A stretch of 64,000 nucleotides of DNA from Aestuariimicrobium sp. p3-SID1156 (GCF_025144225.1 NZ_JALXXB010000005.1:1-64000), one strand, 5' to 3'; positions 1 to 10,901 are shown, counted from the first letter of the stretch. Numbers and translations: made by a program. Notes: generated from the sequence alone by a model not told the origin.

Positions 1-32
1 CCCACCACCGCGTTCCCCTGCCCCCGCGCCGG

Positions 33-1241
33 TTGAGCCTCCACCAGGCTCGGCTCATCGCGTTGGCCGCCCAGGGCTTTGCTCGACCCCGCCCCGAAGG
101 CCCGGTCACGATGCGGCAGGTGCAGCAGGTCATCACCCGGTTGGGACAATTCCAGATCGACTCCATCAATGTCGTGGAGCGAGCACACTACCTGCCCCTC
201 TACTCCCGTCTGGGCCCCTACGACCGGACCCTGCTCGACCGATCCTTCGAGCGAGGACCTCGCCGCATGTTCGAGTACTGGGGCCATGCCGCCAGCCTGC
301 TGGACATGACGCTCTGGCCGGCGGTCCAGTGGCGAATGGAGGCCAATGCCGTTGCCCCGTGGCGAAGCTGGGACGCCCTGCGTGAACGCCACCCCGAACT
401 CGGCGACCAGGTGCTGGCGGAGGTTGCGCGCCGTGGACCACTGACCGCTCGTGAGATCGAGTTCGAGGAGGTCCGGCGTCGCGACCGTTGGGGATGGAAT
501 TGGTCCTCGGTCAAGGTTGCCCTCGAGCAGCACTTCTCGAGCGGCCGGGTCACCTCTGCGGGGCGCACTGCCTCCTTCGAGAGGCTCTATGACATTCCCG
601 AACGGGTCATTCCAGCAGCGGTCTTCCAACAGCCGGCCCTCGAGCGTGAGGAGGCGATCCTCCAGCTGACCAGACGAGCTGCCAGCGCCCTCGGGGTCGC
701 GAGCATCGGCGGCCTGGCAGACTACTTCCGGCTCTCGAAGGCCTCGACCGTGCAGGCCGTGCGTGAACTGGAGGCGAGGGGCGAGCTGGTCCCGGCCGAG
801 GTCGAGGGCTGGCGACGTCCCGTGTGGTTGTGGCACGAGGCCCAGGTACCGCGACGAGTGCAGGCCCGTGCCCTGATCAGCCCCTTCGACTCGCTGGTGT
901 TCGAGCGGACGCGACTGCACGAGCTGTTCGACTTCTTCTACCGCATCGAGATCTACGTGCCGGAGGCGAAGCGGCAGTTCGGCTACTACGTCTACGCGTT
1001 CCTGCTGGGCGACCAGTTCGTTGCCCGCGTGGACCTCAAGGCAGATCGCACTCGGGGCGTCCTGGTGGTGAAGGCCAGCTGGCTCGAGCCGGGCCGCAGT
1101 GTGCCGGTCGGGCAGGTCGCGGGGGAGCTGGCCGAGGAACTGGCCGAACTCGGTCGGTGGACCGGCTGCCCGGAGGTCCAGGTCGAGCCCCACGGCGACC
1201 TGGCCGAGGAGCTTTCCCGGGCGACACTCACGAGCCACTAG
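33..1241 (+). CDS. YcaQ/AlkZ-family winged-helix DNA glycosylase (5' end probably outside the window)
   Basis: The protein belongs to the HTH_42 family of winged-helix proteins that includes the interstrand-crosslink glycosylase YcaQ and AlkZ. Its N-terminus has the typical ARLIALAAQGF stretch. Residues 41-43 read Q-I-D within GQFQIDSINVVERAHYLPLY, matching the catalytic Gln-aliphatic-Asp motif of the YcaQ branch rather than the Gln-x-Gln of AlkZ. The length of about 400 aa fits the family. The TTG at 33 is only the first start codon available: the frame is open to the window edge and the preceding residues (PRRLSLHQAR) look like normal family sequence, so the true start is probably upstream. 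The TAG stop forms the first half of a TAGGAT box that may serve secA. The expected role is unhooking of alkylated or crosslinked bases. Confidence 0.8.
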   Translation: MSLHQARLIALAAQGFARPRPEGPVTMRQVQQVITRLGQFQIDSINVVERAHYLPLYSRLGPYDRTLLDRSFERGPRRMFEYWGHAASLLDMTLWPAVQWRMEANAVAPWRSWDALRERHPELGDQVLAEVARRGPLTAREIEFEEVRRRDRWGWNWSSVKVALEQHFSSGRVTSAGRTASFERLYDIPERVIPAAVFQQPALEREEAILQLTRRAASALGVASIGGLADYFRLSKASTVQAVRELEARGELVPAEVEGWRRPVWLWHEAQVPRRVQARALISPFDSLVFERTRLHELFDFFYRIEIYVPEAKRQFGYYVYAFLLGDQFVARVDLKADRTRGVLVVKASWLEPGRSVPVGQVAGELAEELAELGRWTGCPEVQVEPHGDLAEELSRATLTSH

Positions 1242-1277
1242 GATGGGGCGGGTCACCCGACGACGAAGGATGGAAGC

Positions 1278-4280
<3,003 letters not shown>

Positions 4281-4293
4281 CCCCGTGTGCGGC

Positions 4294-4704
4294 TCAGGTC
4301 GTTCCCACGCGCTGGCTGGTGCGGAACGGCGGAACCCGCGCCGGTAGCGGTCGTAGGGAGGCCAGGTGGACACAGCTCCACCTGGCCCCCTTCTGTTCCA
4401 GCCGCAGGGTGAAGGTCTCCTGCCTGCCGGGCCAGGCCAGGCTGAAGGACGCCTCCAGCATTCTCGGTGAGGTGCGAACGCCTCGAAGCCCGACCAGTCG
4501 GGGGACGCCTGCCGGCTGCGTCCGCCGCCAGTAGGTGAGTTGCGCGCACAGGGGTTCGCCGCAGAAGGCCTTCAGCACGGTGAGATCCCGGCGTCCACTG
4601 AGAAAGTCGAGCAGGAGCTGGACGAAGTGGGCGGCGACGGGGTCGCGCGGCTGCGGTTCACTCACCTGCACGGTGGGGGTCTCAACGGCTCTGGTCTGGG
4701 TCAT
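4294..4704 (-). CDS. Rv3235-family small protein
   Basis: This is a 136-aa protein convergent with secA, with only 13 bases between the stops. The core (VAAHFVQLLLDFLSGRR followed by VRTSPRMLEASFSLAWPGRQETFTLRLEQKGARWSC) resembles the Rv3235 family (DUF6459) found near secA in many actinobacteria. The family has no known function; the beta-rich C-terminal half suggests a SnoaL/cystatin-like fold. I chose the ATG at 4704, just before TQTRAVE, because the longer frame upstream reads as unlikely arginine-rich sequence. The ribosome binding site is weak. The family match is from memory of its pattern and position. Confidence 0.6.
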   Translation of the reverse strand: MTQTRAVETPTVQVSEPQPRDPVAAHFVQLLLDFLSGRRDLTVLKAFCGEPLCAQLTYWRRTQPAGVPRLVGLRGVRTSPRMLEASFSLAWPGRQETFTLRLEQKGARWSCVHLASLRPLPARVPPFRTSQRVGTT

Positions 4705-4781
4705 GGGGCCAAGCCTTGACCACCGCAAGCTGCGGGCCAAGGGGTGCCCCGCAATCTGTGGAAAACCCCCCAATCGTTGCC

Positions 4782-6068
4782 TCAGGCGAACAGCAGGAAG
4801 AGCCCACCGCAGGTGTAGAGCACCATCACCGCGAGGAGTGGGAGCTGGGCGCTGCGCCACCTCTCGCGGGGGAGGTACCGCACTGCGATGTCATGGGCGG
4901 AGAGCACTCCCACGACATGGGCCCCCACGATGAGCAGGACCTGGCCCCACGCGACGACAGTGGTGTAGTCGAAGATGGCTCCGTTGACGCCCATCTCGGC
5001 CGTGCCGAACCAGTTGTCACCACGCACCAGGGGGTCGGACAGGTTGATGGCGACCCGCTGCCCCTCAAGGACCAGCAGGGTGGCGTAGTGGGCCAGCGCA
5101 TAGCCAGCCACGATCGGGACCATCGAGCGTGCCAGCGAGTCCATCAGGGGCTGTCGGGGCGAGACAGCATGCTCCACTGCCCGGACTCCCCACCAGAAGG
5201 TCAGGGTCACCAGCGCGACACAGGCGGCCAGGCCCAGGGTTCCCGTCAGCCAGCTGGGGACCGCTGCGGACTGGGTGGTACGGATCCACCACGGGCCGTT
5301 GCTCAACGAATCGAAGGCTGTCGAGCCGAGCAGTACGCAGCACACCGCCCACAGACCGCGTCGGGGTACCGCGCTGGAGACATGGCGCAGGGGATTGACC
5401 AGGTGCAACACGCCCTCGCGTCGCTGCCACGGGCTCATCCGCGCCATCGTGCTGGCGAAGGTCTCGAAGGGTTCAGCGGAGCTGATCCAGCGGGGACCCG
5501 CCACCAGGGCACCAGCCAGCATGGCCGCTGCAAAGGCCAGGGCCCACCACTTCAACACCTGGGTGGTCGCCCGATCGGGCTGGACCAGCTCCAGCCACGT
5601 GAAGGCGAGCAGACCCAGGGCTGCCGGATAGAGCCCCATGGGTAGTGGCTCCTGGGATTCCCGACGCAGTGCACCACGCCAGAGGAGCAGGGTGCGCACG
5701 GGATTGAGGGTGCGCCACAGGTGTCCGCCCACCAGGGAGACGGGAACCAACCCCACCCAGACCCAGACGAAGAGGAAGCCCGGGAAGGGGTTGGAGATCT
5801 TGTCCTTTCCGGCGACCAGGGCGAGTATCGCGACGGCGAAGACGCCGAGCACCACCAGACGCAGCACCCACTGCAGGATCGGGTTGTCGACCAGGCGGGT
5901 CAGCCCCGGGAGCGGGCGCCCCCTGAATTCACACCACTTCGGGTCGCCCCACGAGCGGAGCACGAGGATGAACGTGATGGCCAGCGTGAGGCCGGCCCCG
6001 AGCGCGACGAGCTCCAGCGGGAGGGGGAGGTCCTGGCGGCTCCCCACCCCGTGCAGGGGCACCAACAC
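4782..6068 (-). CDS. multi-pass membrane protein paired with a cupredoxin-like lipoprotein
   Basis: This 428-aa integral membrane protein has roughly ten hydrophobic helices. It begins with a conserved-looking HGVGSRQDLPLP segment. Other striking stretches are FLFVWVWVGLVPVSLVGGHLWRTLNP and the C-terminal GQVLLIVGAHVVGVLSAHDIAVRYL. Several His and Trp residues lie in or near the helices. I believe relatives are sometimes labelled fenitrothion hydrolase, but nothing here shows a hydrolase active site. The GTG start lies one base after the stop of the cupredoxin-like gene, so the two are almost certainly co-transcribed. That arrangement suggests a membrane redox or copper-related function, which is inference only. 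Confidence 0.55.
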   Translation of the reverse strand: MLVPLHGVGSRQDLPLPLELVALGAGLTLAITFILVLRSWGDPKWCEFRGRPLPGLTRLVDNPILQWVLRLVVLGVFAVAILALVAGKDKISNPFPGFLFVWVWVGLVPVSLVGGHLWRTLNPVRTLLLWRGALRRESQEPLPMGLYPAALGLLAFTWLELVQPDRATTQVLKWWALAFAAAMLAGALVAGPRWISSAEPFETFASTMARMSPWQRREGVLHLVNPLRHVSSAVPRRGLWAVCCVLLGSTAFDSLSNGPWWIRTTQSAAVPSWLTGTLGLAACVALVTLTFWWGVRAVEHAVSPRQPLMDSLARSMVPIVAGYALAHYATLLVLEGQRVAINLSDPLVRGDNWFGTAEMGVNGAIFDYTTVVAWGQVLLIVGAHVVGVLSAHDIAVRYLPRERWRSAQLPLLAVMVLYTCGGLFLLFA

Positions 6069-6069
6069 C

Positions 6070-6435
6070 TCACTTCACCACCAGGAGGGCGATGATCCGG
6101 GCCGGGTCGTGCGCCTCGATCTCGAAGCTGCCGACCATGTCAGCGGTGAAGGTGACCTTGGCATCCTTGCCGGGTCCGGCGTGGAGTTCCTTGTCGTAGC
6201 CGTGTACATGGACCAGGAGGTCGACATCACTGGTCACGGCGACGGACACCTCCGAACCCTTGGAGATGGTGACGCGGTCCCCGCCGGGGGTCAGCTTCCC
6301 GTCCTTCATGACCACGTCGATGGACACAGGACCTGCCTGCTCGGAGCTTCTGGAGCATCCGCCCAGCAACCCTGCGCCCGATCCCAGTGCCGCGACTCCT
6401 GCTGTGAGGATGACTCGACGACGTGCGATGGCCAT
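6070..6435 (-). CDS. cupredoxin-domain lipoprotein
   Basis: This 121-aa exported lipoprotein has a signal peptide with consecutive arginines (ARRRVILTAG) and a lipobox ending LLGGC, so Cys27 should be lipidated. The rest is a single beta-rich cupredoxin-like domain. It has VHVHGYDKELHAGPG near the middle and SFEIEAHDPARIIALLVVK at the C-terminus. The His residues of VHVHGYD and EAHDP could be metal ligands, but the classical Cys-x-n-His-x-n-Met loop of blue copper proteins is absent, so copper binding is uncertain. The gene is one base upstream of the membrane protein gene on the same strand and probably works with it at the outer face of the membrane. Confidence 0.7.
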   Translation of the reverse strand: MAIARRRVILTAGVAALGSGAGLLGGCSRSSEQAGPVSIDVVMKDGKLTPGGDRVTISKGSEVSVAVTSDVDLLVHVHGYDKELHAGPGKDAKVTFTADMVGSFEIEAHDPARIIALLVVK

Positions 6436-6517
6436 GTGTTCCCAACTCCCAAGCTACTGTGCGATTGTCAACGTCCTAGTAGCGTTGACTCTAGTCACAC
6501 CGGACAGGAGGAGTCAC

Positions 6518-6979
6518 ATGGCGCAACGCGTGCTGGTGTGCATCCCAGCCCGTAGGGCGACCCCCGGCGAGTTGTGGACGCGCGCAGAGTCCGGTCCGGT
6601 GCAGGCCTTCACCGCCAACCGGGCCCTTTACGATGCTCTCGGCTACAGCGAGGACATGGATGAGGAGGCCGATCACGCGGCCCTGGTCCTTGCCTCGGTG
6701 TGGGGACTCACCCAGTTCGGCGAGCGGTTCGTGCTCACTGCCGAAGTCGGACCCGACCAGATCGCTCCCGGCGCCGAGGCAGCGAATGGGGGAGTCGCCG
6801 TGACGGGTCTGCGTCCCGGCCAGGTGGTGGCTTTCTTCACCGACCCCGACGAGGACGCCGAGGCGGCCGCCAGCGCTGCTGGGGGCCTGTCGATCGACGA
6901 GGCCTGGGAACTGCCCGAGATCGAGGAACTCCTGGTGCGCGACCTGCAATGGCATGACATCGACGAATGGAGCCGCTGA
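6518..6979 (+). CDS. DUF6912-family protein
   Basis: This 153-aa soluble protein begins MAQRVLVCIPARRATPGEL and ends DLQWHDIDEWSR. The start at 6518 is fixed by AGGAGGAG a few bases upstream. The sequence is rich in acidic residues, has no signal or membrane segment, and matches the pattern of DUF6912 proteins found beside ku genes in related actinobacteria. Its stop codon shares one base with the ku start (TGATG), so translation is likely coupled. Function is unknown; the operon position suggests an accessory role with Ku, which is inference. Confidence 0.6.
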   Translation: MAQRVLVCIPARRATPGELWTRAESGPVQAFTANRALYDALGYSEDMDEEADHAALVLASVWGLTQFGERFVLTAEVGPDQIAPGAEAANGGVAVTGLRPGQVVAFFTDPDEDAEAAASAAGGLSIDEAWELPEIEELLVRDLQWHDIDEWSR

Positions 6980-7848
6980 TGCCTCCTCGTTCCATCTGGA
7001 AGGGCGCGATCTCGTTCGGGCTGATCACCATCCCGGTGAAGGTGTACGGAGCGACCGAAGAGAAGGACCTCAGCTTCAACCAGGTCCACGCCGCCGACGG
7101 TGGCCGCATCAAATACAAGCGGGTCTGCGAGAAGTGTGGTCAGGAGGTTCCCTTCGCCGAGATCGCCAAGGCCTGGACAGCCGGTGACGGGCGTGTCGCG
7201 GTTCTGGAGAAGGAGGACTTCGAGAGCCTCCCGCTGCCCTCCACGAAGTCGGTGGAGGTGGTCGAGTTCGTCGACCTGCAGTCGGTCGACCCCACCTACT
7301 TCGACCGCAGCTATGTGCTCGAGGCCGAGGGCCCGGGGGCCAAGCCCTATGTGCTGCTGCGCGATGCCATGAAGTCGACCGGCCGGGCTGCCGTGGTCAA
7401 GGTGGCGCTGCGCCAGAAGGAGAACCTGGCGCTGATCCGCTGCCACGGCGACGTGCTGCTGATGCACACCATGCTGTGGCCCGATGAGATCCGCGACGTC
7501 GGTTTCGCGGCTCCGCCCGATGACATCAGCGCCACCAAGGCCGAGGTGACGATGGCCACCTCCTTCATCAAGGAGCTGGAGGCCGAGTTCGACCCCAGCC
7601 AGTTCAAGGACACCTACCGTGAGGCCCTGGAGCAGGTCGTGGAGGCCAAGCTGACCGGCGTGGCGGTGGAGGAGTCCGAGGAGGAGACCGGCAAGCCGGC
7701 CGAGGTGGTCGACCTGGTCGCCGCGCTGAAGGCGTCCGTCGAGGCGGCCAAGAAGAAGCGCGAGGAGGCAGCCGCGAAGTCGGGCGGTACCACGACTGAT
7801 GAGGCGAAGCCCAAGAAGGCGACGAGCAGGAAGAAGGCAGCCAGCTGA
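6979..7848 (+). CDS. ku: Ku homodimer protein of bacterial NHEJ
   Basis: Bacterial Ku forms a ring that threads onto double-strand DNA ends and recruits LigD for end joining. The protein starts MPPRSIWKGAISFGLITIPVKVY, the usual Ku N-terminus. It contains HAADGGRIKYKRVCEKCGQEV, SVDPTYFDRSYVLEA and the core LIRCHGDVLLMHTMLWPDEIR. The C-terminus carries an extended Lys/Ala/Glu-rich tail after about residue 250, which in relatives helps DNA binding. GGAG lies about 7 bases before the ATG at 6979, which I prefer over an in-frame ATG four codons earlier. A LigD-type polymerase is encoded 7 kb away at 14473-15432, but no ATP-dependent ligase domain is in the window. Confidence 0.96.
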   Translation: MPPRSIWKGAISFGLITIPVKVYGATEEKDLSFNQVHAADGGRIKYKRVCEKCGQEVPFAEIAKAWTAGDGRVAVLEKEDFESLPLPSTKSVEVVEFVDLQSVDPTYFDRSYVLEAEGPGAKPYVLLRDAMKSTGRAAVVKVALRQKENLALIRCHGDVLLMHTMLWPDEIRDVGFAAPPDDISATKAEVTMATSFIKELEAEFDPSQFKDTYREALEQVVEAKLTGVAVEESEEETGKPAEVVDLVAALKASVEAAKKKREEAAAKSGGTTTDEAKPKKATSRKKAAS

Positions 7849-8057
7849 TGGTGACCCGGGTACACCTTGAGGAGGAGGACGCCGCCCAGGCCCTCGCCGA
7901 AGAACTCGACCGACGCGGCCACGAGGTCGCGATCGTCAAGGAACGTTTCGCCGGCGAGGACGATGATGAGGCGCTGGAGTTCGTGGTCTGCACCACAGCG
8001 CCAGAAGGCGCCCTGGTCGACCTGGTCGACGAGGACGCCTTCGTGGAGGTGGACTGA
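7848..8057 (+). CDS. small acidic protein downstream of ku
   Basis: This 69-aa protein has its ATG overlapping the ku stop by one base (TGATG), so it belongs to the ku operon. It is very acidic and alternates hydrophobic and charged residues (TRVHLEEEDAAQALAEEL, then VAIVKERFAGEDDDE). This looks like a small alpha/beta fold of the kind seen in ACT-like or signal-transducing ferredoxin-like proteins. I do not recognise a family. The tight coupling and continued codon bias suggest a real gene. Confidence 0.6.
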   Translation: MVTRVHLEEEDAAQALAEELDRRGHEVAIVKERFAGEDDDEALEFVVCTTAPEGALVDLVDEDAFVEVD

Positions 8058-8092
8058 CCCGAAAGGGTTGCCCAGGGCAGGTCCCAGCAGGC

Positions 8093-8572
8093 TCAGCCCT
8101 GCTGGGAGAGGTACTGCTCGCCCACCGACTGCTGGGCGTCGAAGACCTTCTGCACCATGGGCGCGGCCTCCTTCTCCAGCTTCTTGCCGACCAGCGGGAT
8201 CTTGACGTTCATGTCCATCTGGTAGGTCACCTCGGTGGTGCCCGAGGGGGTGGAACGCAGGGTGGCGGTGCCACGGGCGTCCACGGGCATCTTCTCGACA
8301 TTCATGGTGAGGGTGCCGGTGCGCGAGCCGTCGGCGGCGGGCTCACCCCAGGTGATGACCTGGGTCATCGGCATCGAGGCGCCGACGAACTTCTGCACCT
8401 GCGAAGGTGCTGGCATGGCCATACGCACCGTGGAGGTGTTGCCCTCCACGGTCACGGTGCGCTCGGTGACGCCGAATCGATCGCACAGGGCGTTGAGGTA
8501 GGCCGGGTCGGTCATCATCGAGAAGACCTGGTCGGGGCTTGCGGTGTAGGTCTGGCGGGAATTGATCTCCAT
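8093..8572 (-). CDS. DUF2505 protein (START/SRPBCC-like)
   Basis: This 159-aa protein has the layout of DUF2505, a lipid- or ligand-binding SRPBCC-type fold. The N-terminus reads SRQTYTASPDQVFSMMTDPAYL. It is followed by beta strands (TLTMNVEKMPVDARGTATL) and a C-terminal helix (EKEAAPMVQKVFDAQQSVG). I placed the start at the ATG at 8572 (MEIN); an ATG three codons upstream at 8581 is possible, and neither has an ideal ribosome site. A 9-bp inverted repeat at 8083-8106 overlaps the stop and could end both this gene and the convergent ku operon. The biological ligand is unknown. Confidence 0.7.
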   Translation of the reverse strand: MEINSRQTYTASPDQVFSMMTDPAYLNALCDRFGVTERTVTVEGNTSTVRMAMPAPSQVQKFVGASMPMTQVITWGEPAADGSRTGTLTMNVEKMPVDARGTATLRSTPSGTTEVTYQMDMNVKIPLVGKKLEKEAAPMVQKVFDAQQSVGEQYLSQQG

Positions 8573-8694
8573 GTCCACCATTCTTCCCGGCGCGGGCGCG
8601 CAGTGCGCCGGTGCGAGAAGAATCACGTTCAGAGCGGGCCGTCAAGAGCTGGGCCGGGTGCCTGTGCCCGGGCGTGATCGGGCATGATGTCCCC

Positions 8695-9546
8695 ATGCGC
8701 ATCGACCTCCACACCCACTCCTCGGTCTCGGACGGCACCGACACGCCGACGGCCCTTGTCCACAAGGCCCACGACCTCGGCCTGGACGTCATCGCACTGA
8801 CCGACCACGACACCTTCGACGGCGTCCCCCAGGCCATCGAGGCCGGCAAGCGCATTGGTCTGCACGTGCTGACCGGCGTCGAGATGAGCTGCAATGTCAA
8901 CGGCGACTCGGTGCACCTGCTCGGCTACGGCTGCGACCGCAGGAATCGCGCGCTCAACGAGGAGCTCGCCACGAACCGTGCCGCCCGAGCCGACCGCCTG
9001 CAGCGCTTCGCCGACCGCCTCACCGAACTCGGCATGCCCCTGACAGTCGCGGACATCAAGGAGCAGTCCGGCGTGTCCCCGTCGGTCGGTCGGCCGCACA
9101 TCGCGGACGCGATGGTGGTCAGGGGGTACGTCGGTTCCCGCGCTGAGGCCTTCGACCTGTGGCTGGCCGACGACAAGCCGGGCTACATCTCCCGCTATTC
9201 GACGCCGCTCGAGCACGCCATCACACTGATCCACGGCGCCGGCGGCGTGGCCGTCCTTGCCCACCCCTGGCGCAAGGGTCATGCCGCCGCCCTGACCGCG
9301 GAGTACATCAGCGAGCTGGCGACCACACACGGGCTGGAGGGGATCGAGGTCGACTACCCCGACCATGACGAGTTCACCCGGGAGCAGCTGTTCGCCCTCG
9401 GTGAGCGGTTGGGCCTGATCCGCACCGGCTCCTCGGACTACCACGGTCTGGGCAAGGTGGGACACGACCTCGGTTGCTGCCTGACCCGCGAGAGCGCCTA
9501 CCGGGAGCTCGTCGCTCGTATCAAGCGCCGGGGCGGCAAGGCCTGA
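8695..9546 (+). CDS. PHP-domain phosphoesterase
   Basis: This 283-aa protein begins MRIDLHTHSSVSDGTDTP, the first PHP metal motif (DLHTHS). It is followed by ALTDHDTFDG, the GVEMSCN segment, and later HPWRKGHA and GSSDYHGLGK. Together these supply the His and Asp ligands of a trinuclear metal site. Relatives of this length include 3',5'-nucleoside bisphosphate phosphatases (RnmA/YciV type, also acting on pAp), the most likely activity. I start at the ATG at 8695; the open frame upstream lacks family sequence. It ends just before the trpS attenuator promoter. Confidence 0.85.
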   Translation: MRIDLHTHSSVSDGTDTPTALVHKAHDLGLDVIALTDHDTFDGVPQAIEAGKRIGLHVLTGVEMSCNVNGDSVHLLGYGCDRRNRALNEELATNRAARADRLQRFADRLTELGMPLTVADIKEQSGVSPSVGRPHIADAMVVRGYVGSRAEAFDLWLADDKPGYISRYSTPLEHAITLIHGAGGVAVLAHPWRKGHAAALTAEYISELATTHGLEGIEVDYPDHDEFTREQLFALGERLGLIRTGSSDYHGLGKVGHDLGCCLTRESAYRELVARIKRRGGKA

Positions 9547-9572
9547 CCGAGCTGGTCGCCACGGCACGGGTG

Positions 9573-9578
9573 TAGGGT
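9573..9578 (+). promoter_or_regulatory. -10 box for the trpL-trpS transcript
   Basis: TAGGGT fits the actinobacterial TANNNT -10 consensus and ends six bases before the GTG of the Trp leader peptide. The transcript would therefore begin at or next to that start codon (leaderless). No clear -35 box is visible at the usual distance. Confidence 0.6.
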
Positions 9579-9584
9579 GGAGGT

Positions 9585-9632
9585 GTGTTGACACGAACTC
9601 GCTCCTGGTGGTCGCCCACAGGCGACCACTGA
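9585..9632 (+). CDS. trpL: trp leader peptide with tandem Trp codons
   Basis: A 15-codon reading frame (fMLTRTRSWWSPTGDH then TGA) starts with GTG 6 bases after a TAGGGT box and carries two consecutive tryptophan codons at 9606-9611. The Trp codons sit at the very start of the first strand of an RNA hairpin (9608-9616 with 9621-9629). That is the arrangement needed for a stalled ribosome to mask segment 1. It has no useful Shine-Dalgarno site and is probably translated from a leaderless mRNA. Its job is to sense charged tRNA-Trp and control read-through into trpS. Confidence 0.85.
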   Translation: MLTRTRSWWSPTGDH

Positions 9633-9693
9633 CGAGCCAATCCGGCACACCCACCCACACAAGGGTCGCCCCACCTGCGGAGGCGGCCCTTTT
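9608..9693 (+). promoter_or_regulatory. tryptophan transcription attenuator upstream of trpS
   Basis: Four segments can form mutually exclusive hairpins. Segment 1 (9608-9616) pairs perfectly with segment 2 (9621-9629), 9 bp around a CACA loop. Segment 2 (GGCGACC, 9621-9627) can instead pair with segment 3 (GGTCGCC, 9664-9670), the antiterminator. Segment 3 (9661-9670) pairs with segment 4 (9682-9691) over 10 bp, followed by four T residues at 9690-9693, an intrinsic terminator. A ribosome stalled at the Trp codons would cover segment 1, free segment 2 and prevent the terminator. All pairings were read directly from the sequence. Confidence 0.88.
9661..9693 (+). terminator. intrinsic terminator of the trpS attenuator
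   Basis: A 10-bp stem (AAGGGTCGCC with GGCGGCCCTT, one G-T wobble) encloses an 11-base loop and ends in TTTT. It is the terminator arm (3:4) of the attenuator. Confidence 0.85.
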
Positions 9694-9740
9694 GCGTCCC
9701 CGCGTGGCGTGGGCGGCAGGCAGCACAGGAAGAGGACACC

Positions 9741-10850
9741 ATGAACCAGACCATCACCGTCGACGAGCAGCTCTCCGAGGAAATCTCGGATGCATCCCTC
9801 CAGCGATCGCTCGCCCGTAGCCGCCAGATCGAAGAGGACATCTCCACCCACCCCGGTCGCTATCGCATCCTCACCGGGGATCGCCCCACCGGGCGGTTGC
9901 ACATCGGTCACTACTTCGGTTCCCTCGCGAACCGGGTGCGTTTCCAGAACCTGGGCGTCCACACGATGCTGGTGGTGGCCGACTACCAGGTCATCTACGA
10001 CCGTGACGGCGTCGGCCAGCTGCAGGAGAACGTCCTCTCCGGTCTGGCGGACTATCTCGCGTGCGGTATCGACCCGGAGCAGTCCACCATCTTCACCCAC
10101 TCCTCGGTGACGGCGCTGAATCAGCTGCTGCTGCCCTTCCTCAGCCTGGTCACCGTCCCCGAGCTGCAGCGCAACCCGACCGTGAAGGACGAGCTGTCCA
10201 ACAATCCGCATCGCCCGATGTCCGGTCTCATGCTGACCTTCCCGGTCCACCAGGCCGCTGACATCCTGTTCTGCAAGGCCAACCTGGTGCCGGTGGGCAA
10301 GGACCAGTTGCCGCACATCGAGGTCGCCCGCGTCATCGCGCGACGCTTCGACGAGCGCTACGGTCGAGGACAGGCCGGCGACCCGATCTTCCCCCAGCCG
10401 GACGCGCTGATGAGCCCGGCACCGGCCATCCTCGGCCTGGACGGCACCAAGATGTCCAAGTCGCGTGGCAACACCATTGAGATCGGCATGACCGCCGACG
10501 AGACCGCCAAGCTGATCAAGCGGGCCAAGACCGACTCCGAACGCCAGATCACCTTCGACCCGGTCAACCGTCCCGAGGTCAGCAACCTGGTGCAGCTCGC
10601 GGCGCTGGCCACCGGGGGCGAGCCGCAGCAGATCGCCGACGAGCTGGGTGATGCGGGCGGCGGCGGCCTCAAGAAGTTGGTCACCGAGGCACTCAATGAA
10701 CACTTCGCGCCGATCCGTGCCCGCCGCGCCGAACTGGCCGCCGACCCCGACCACCTGCGCTCTGTGCTGCGGGAGGGCAACGCGAAGGCCACCGCGATCG
10801 CGGAGCAGACCCTCGCGGAGGTGCGCCAGGCCATGCAGATGGCCTACTGA
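9741..10850 (+). CDS. trpS: tryptophanyl-tRNA synthetase
   Basis: A class I aminoacyl-tRNA synthetase that charges tRNA-Trp. The HIGH signature is at residues 54-57 (GRLHIGHYFGS) and KMSKS at 237-241 (TKMSKSRGN). GDRPTG, the family's ATP-binding segment, precedes HIGH. At 369 aa it is slightly longer than the common 330-340 aa because of about 35 extra N-terminal residues. GGAAGAGG lies upstream of the ATG. Transcription should be controlled by the Trp attenuator directly upstream, so expression would rise when charged tRNA-Trp is scarce. A strong hairpin follows the gene. Confidence 0.97.
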   Translation: MNQTITVDEQLSEEISDASLQRSLARSRQIEEDISTHPGRYRILTGDRPTGRLHIGHYFGSLANRVRFQNLGVHTMLVVADYQVIYDRDGVGQLQENVLSGLADYLACGIDPEQSTIFTHSSVTALNQLLLPFLSLVTVPELQRNPTVKDELSNNPHRPMSGLMLTFPVHQAADILFCKANLVPVGKDQLPHIEVARVIARRFDERYGRGQAGDPIFPQPDALMSPAPAILGLDGTKMSKSRGNTIEIGMTADETAKLIKRAKTDSERQITFDPVNRPEVSNLVQLAALATGGEPQQIADELGDAGGGGLKKLVTEALNEHFAPIRARRAELAADPDHLRSVLREGNAKATAIAEQTLAEVRQAMQMAY

Positions 10851-10874
10851 ACGCAGCTGGGTCCCCACAGGCAG

Positions 10875-10901
10875 CAACCCCGCCCTGCGTGGGCGGGGTT
10901 G
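10875..10901. terminator. hairpin terminator between convergent trpS and the DEAD-box helicase gene
   Basis: An 11-bp perfect stem (CAACCCCGCCC with GGGCGGGGTTG) encloses a 5-base loop. It lies 24 bases after the trpS stop and 27 bases before the convergent helicase stop, so it can act on both strands. The T-tract is short. Confidence 0.7.

Noticed and set aside
4782..6068. Naming the membrane protein a fenitrothion hydrolase
   Set aside because: I recall such labels on relatives, but no hydrolase motif is visible and the pairing with a cupredoxin-like lipoprotein argues for another role.
8083..8106. 9-bp inverted repeat as a firm terminator
   Set aside because: It overlaps the coding end of the DUF2505 gene and has no T-tract, so it is only mentioned with that gene.
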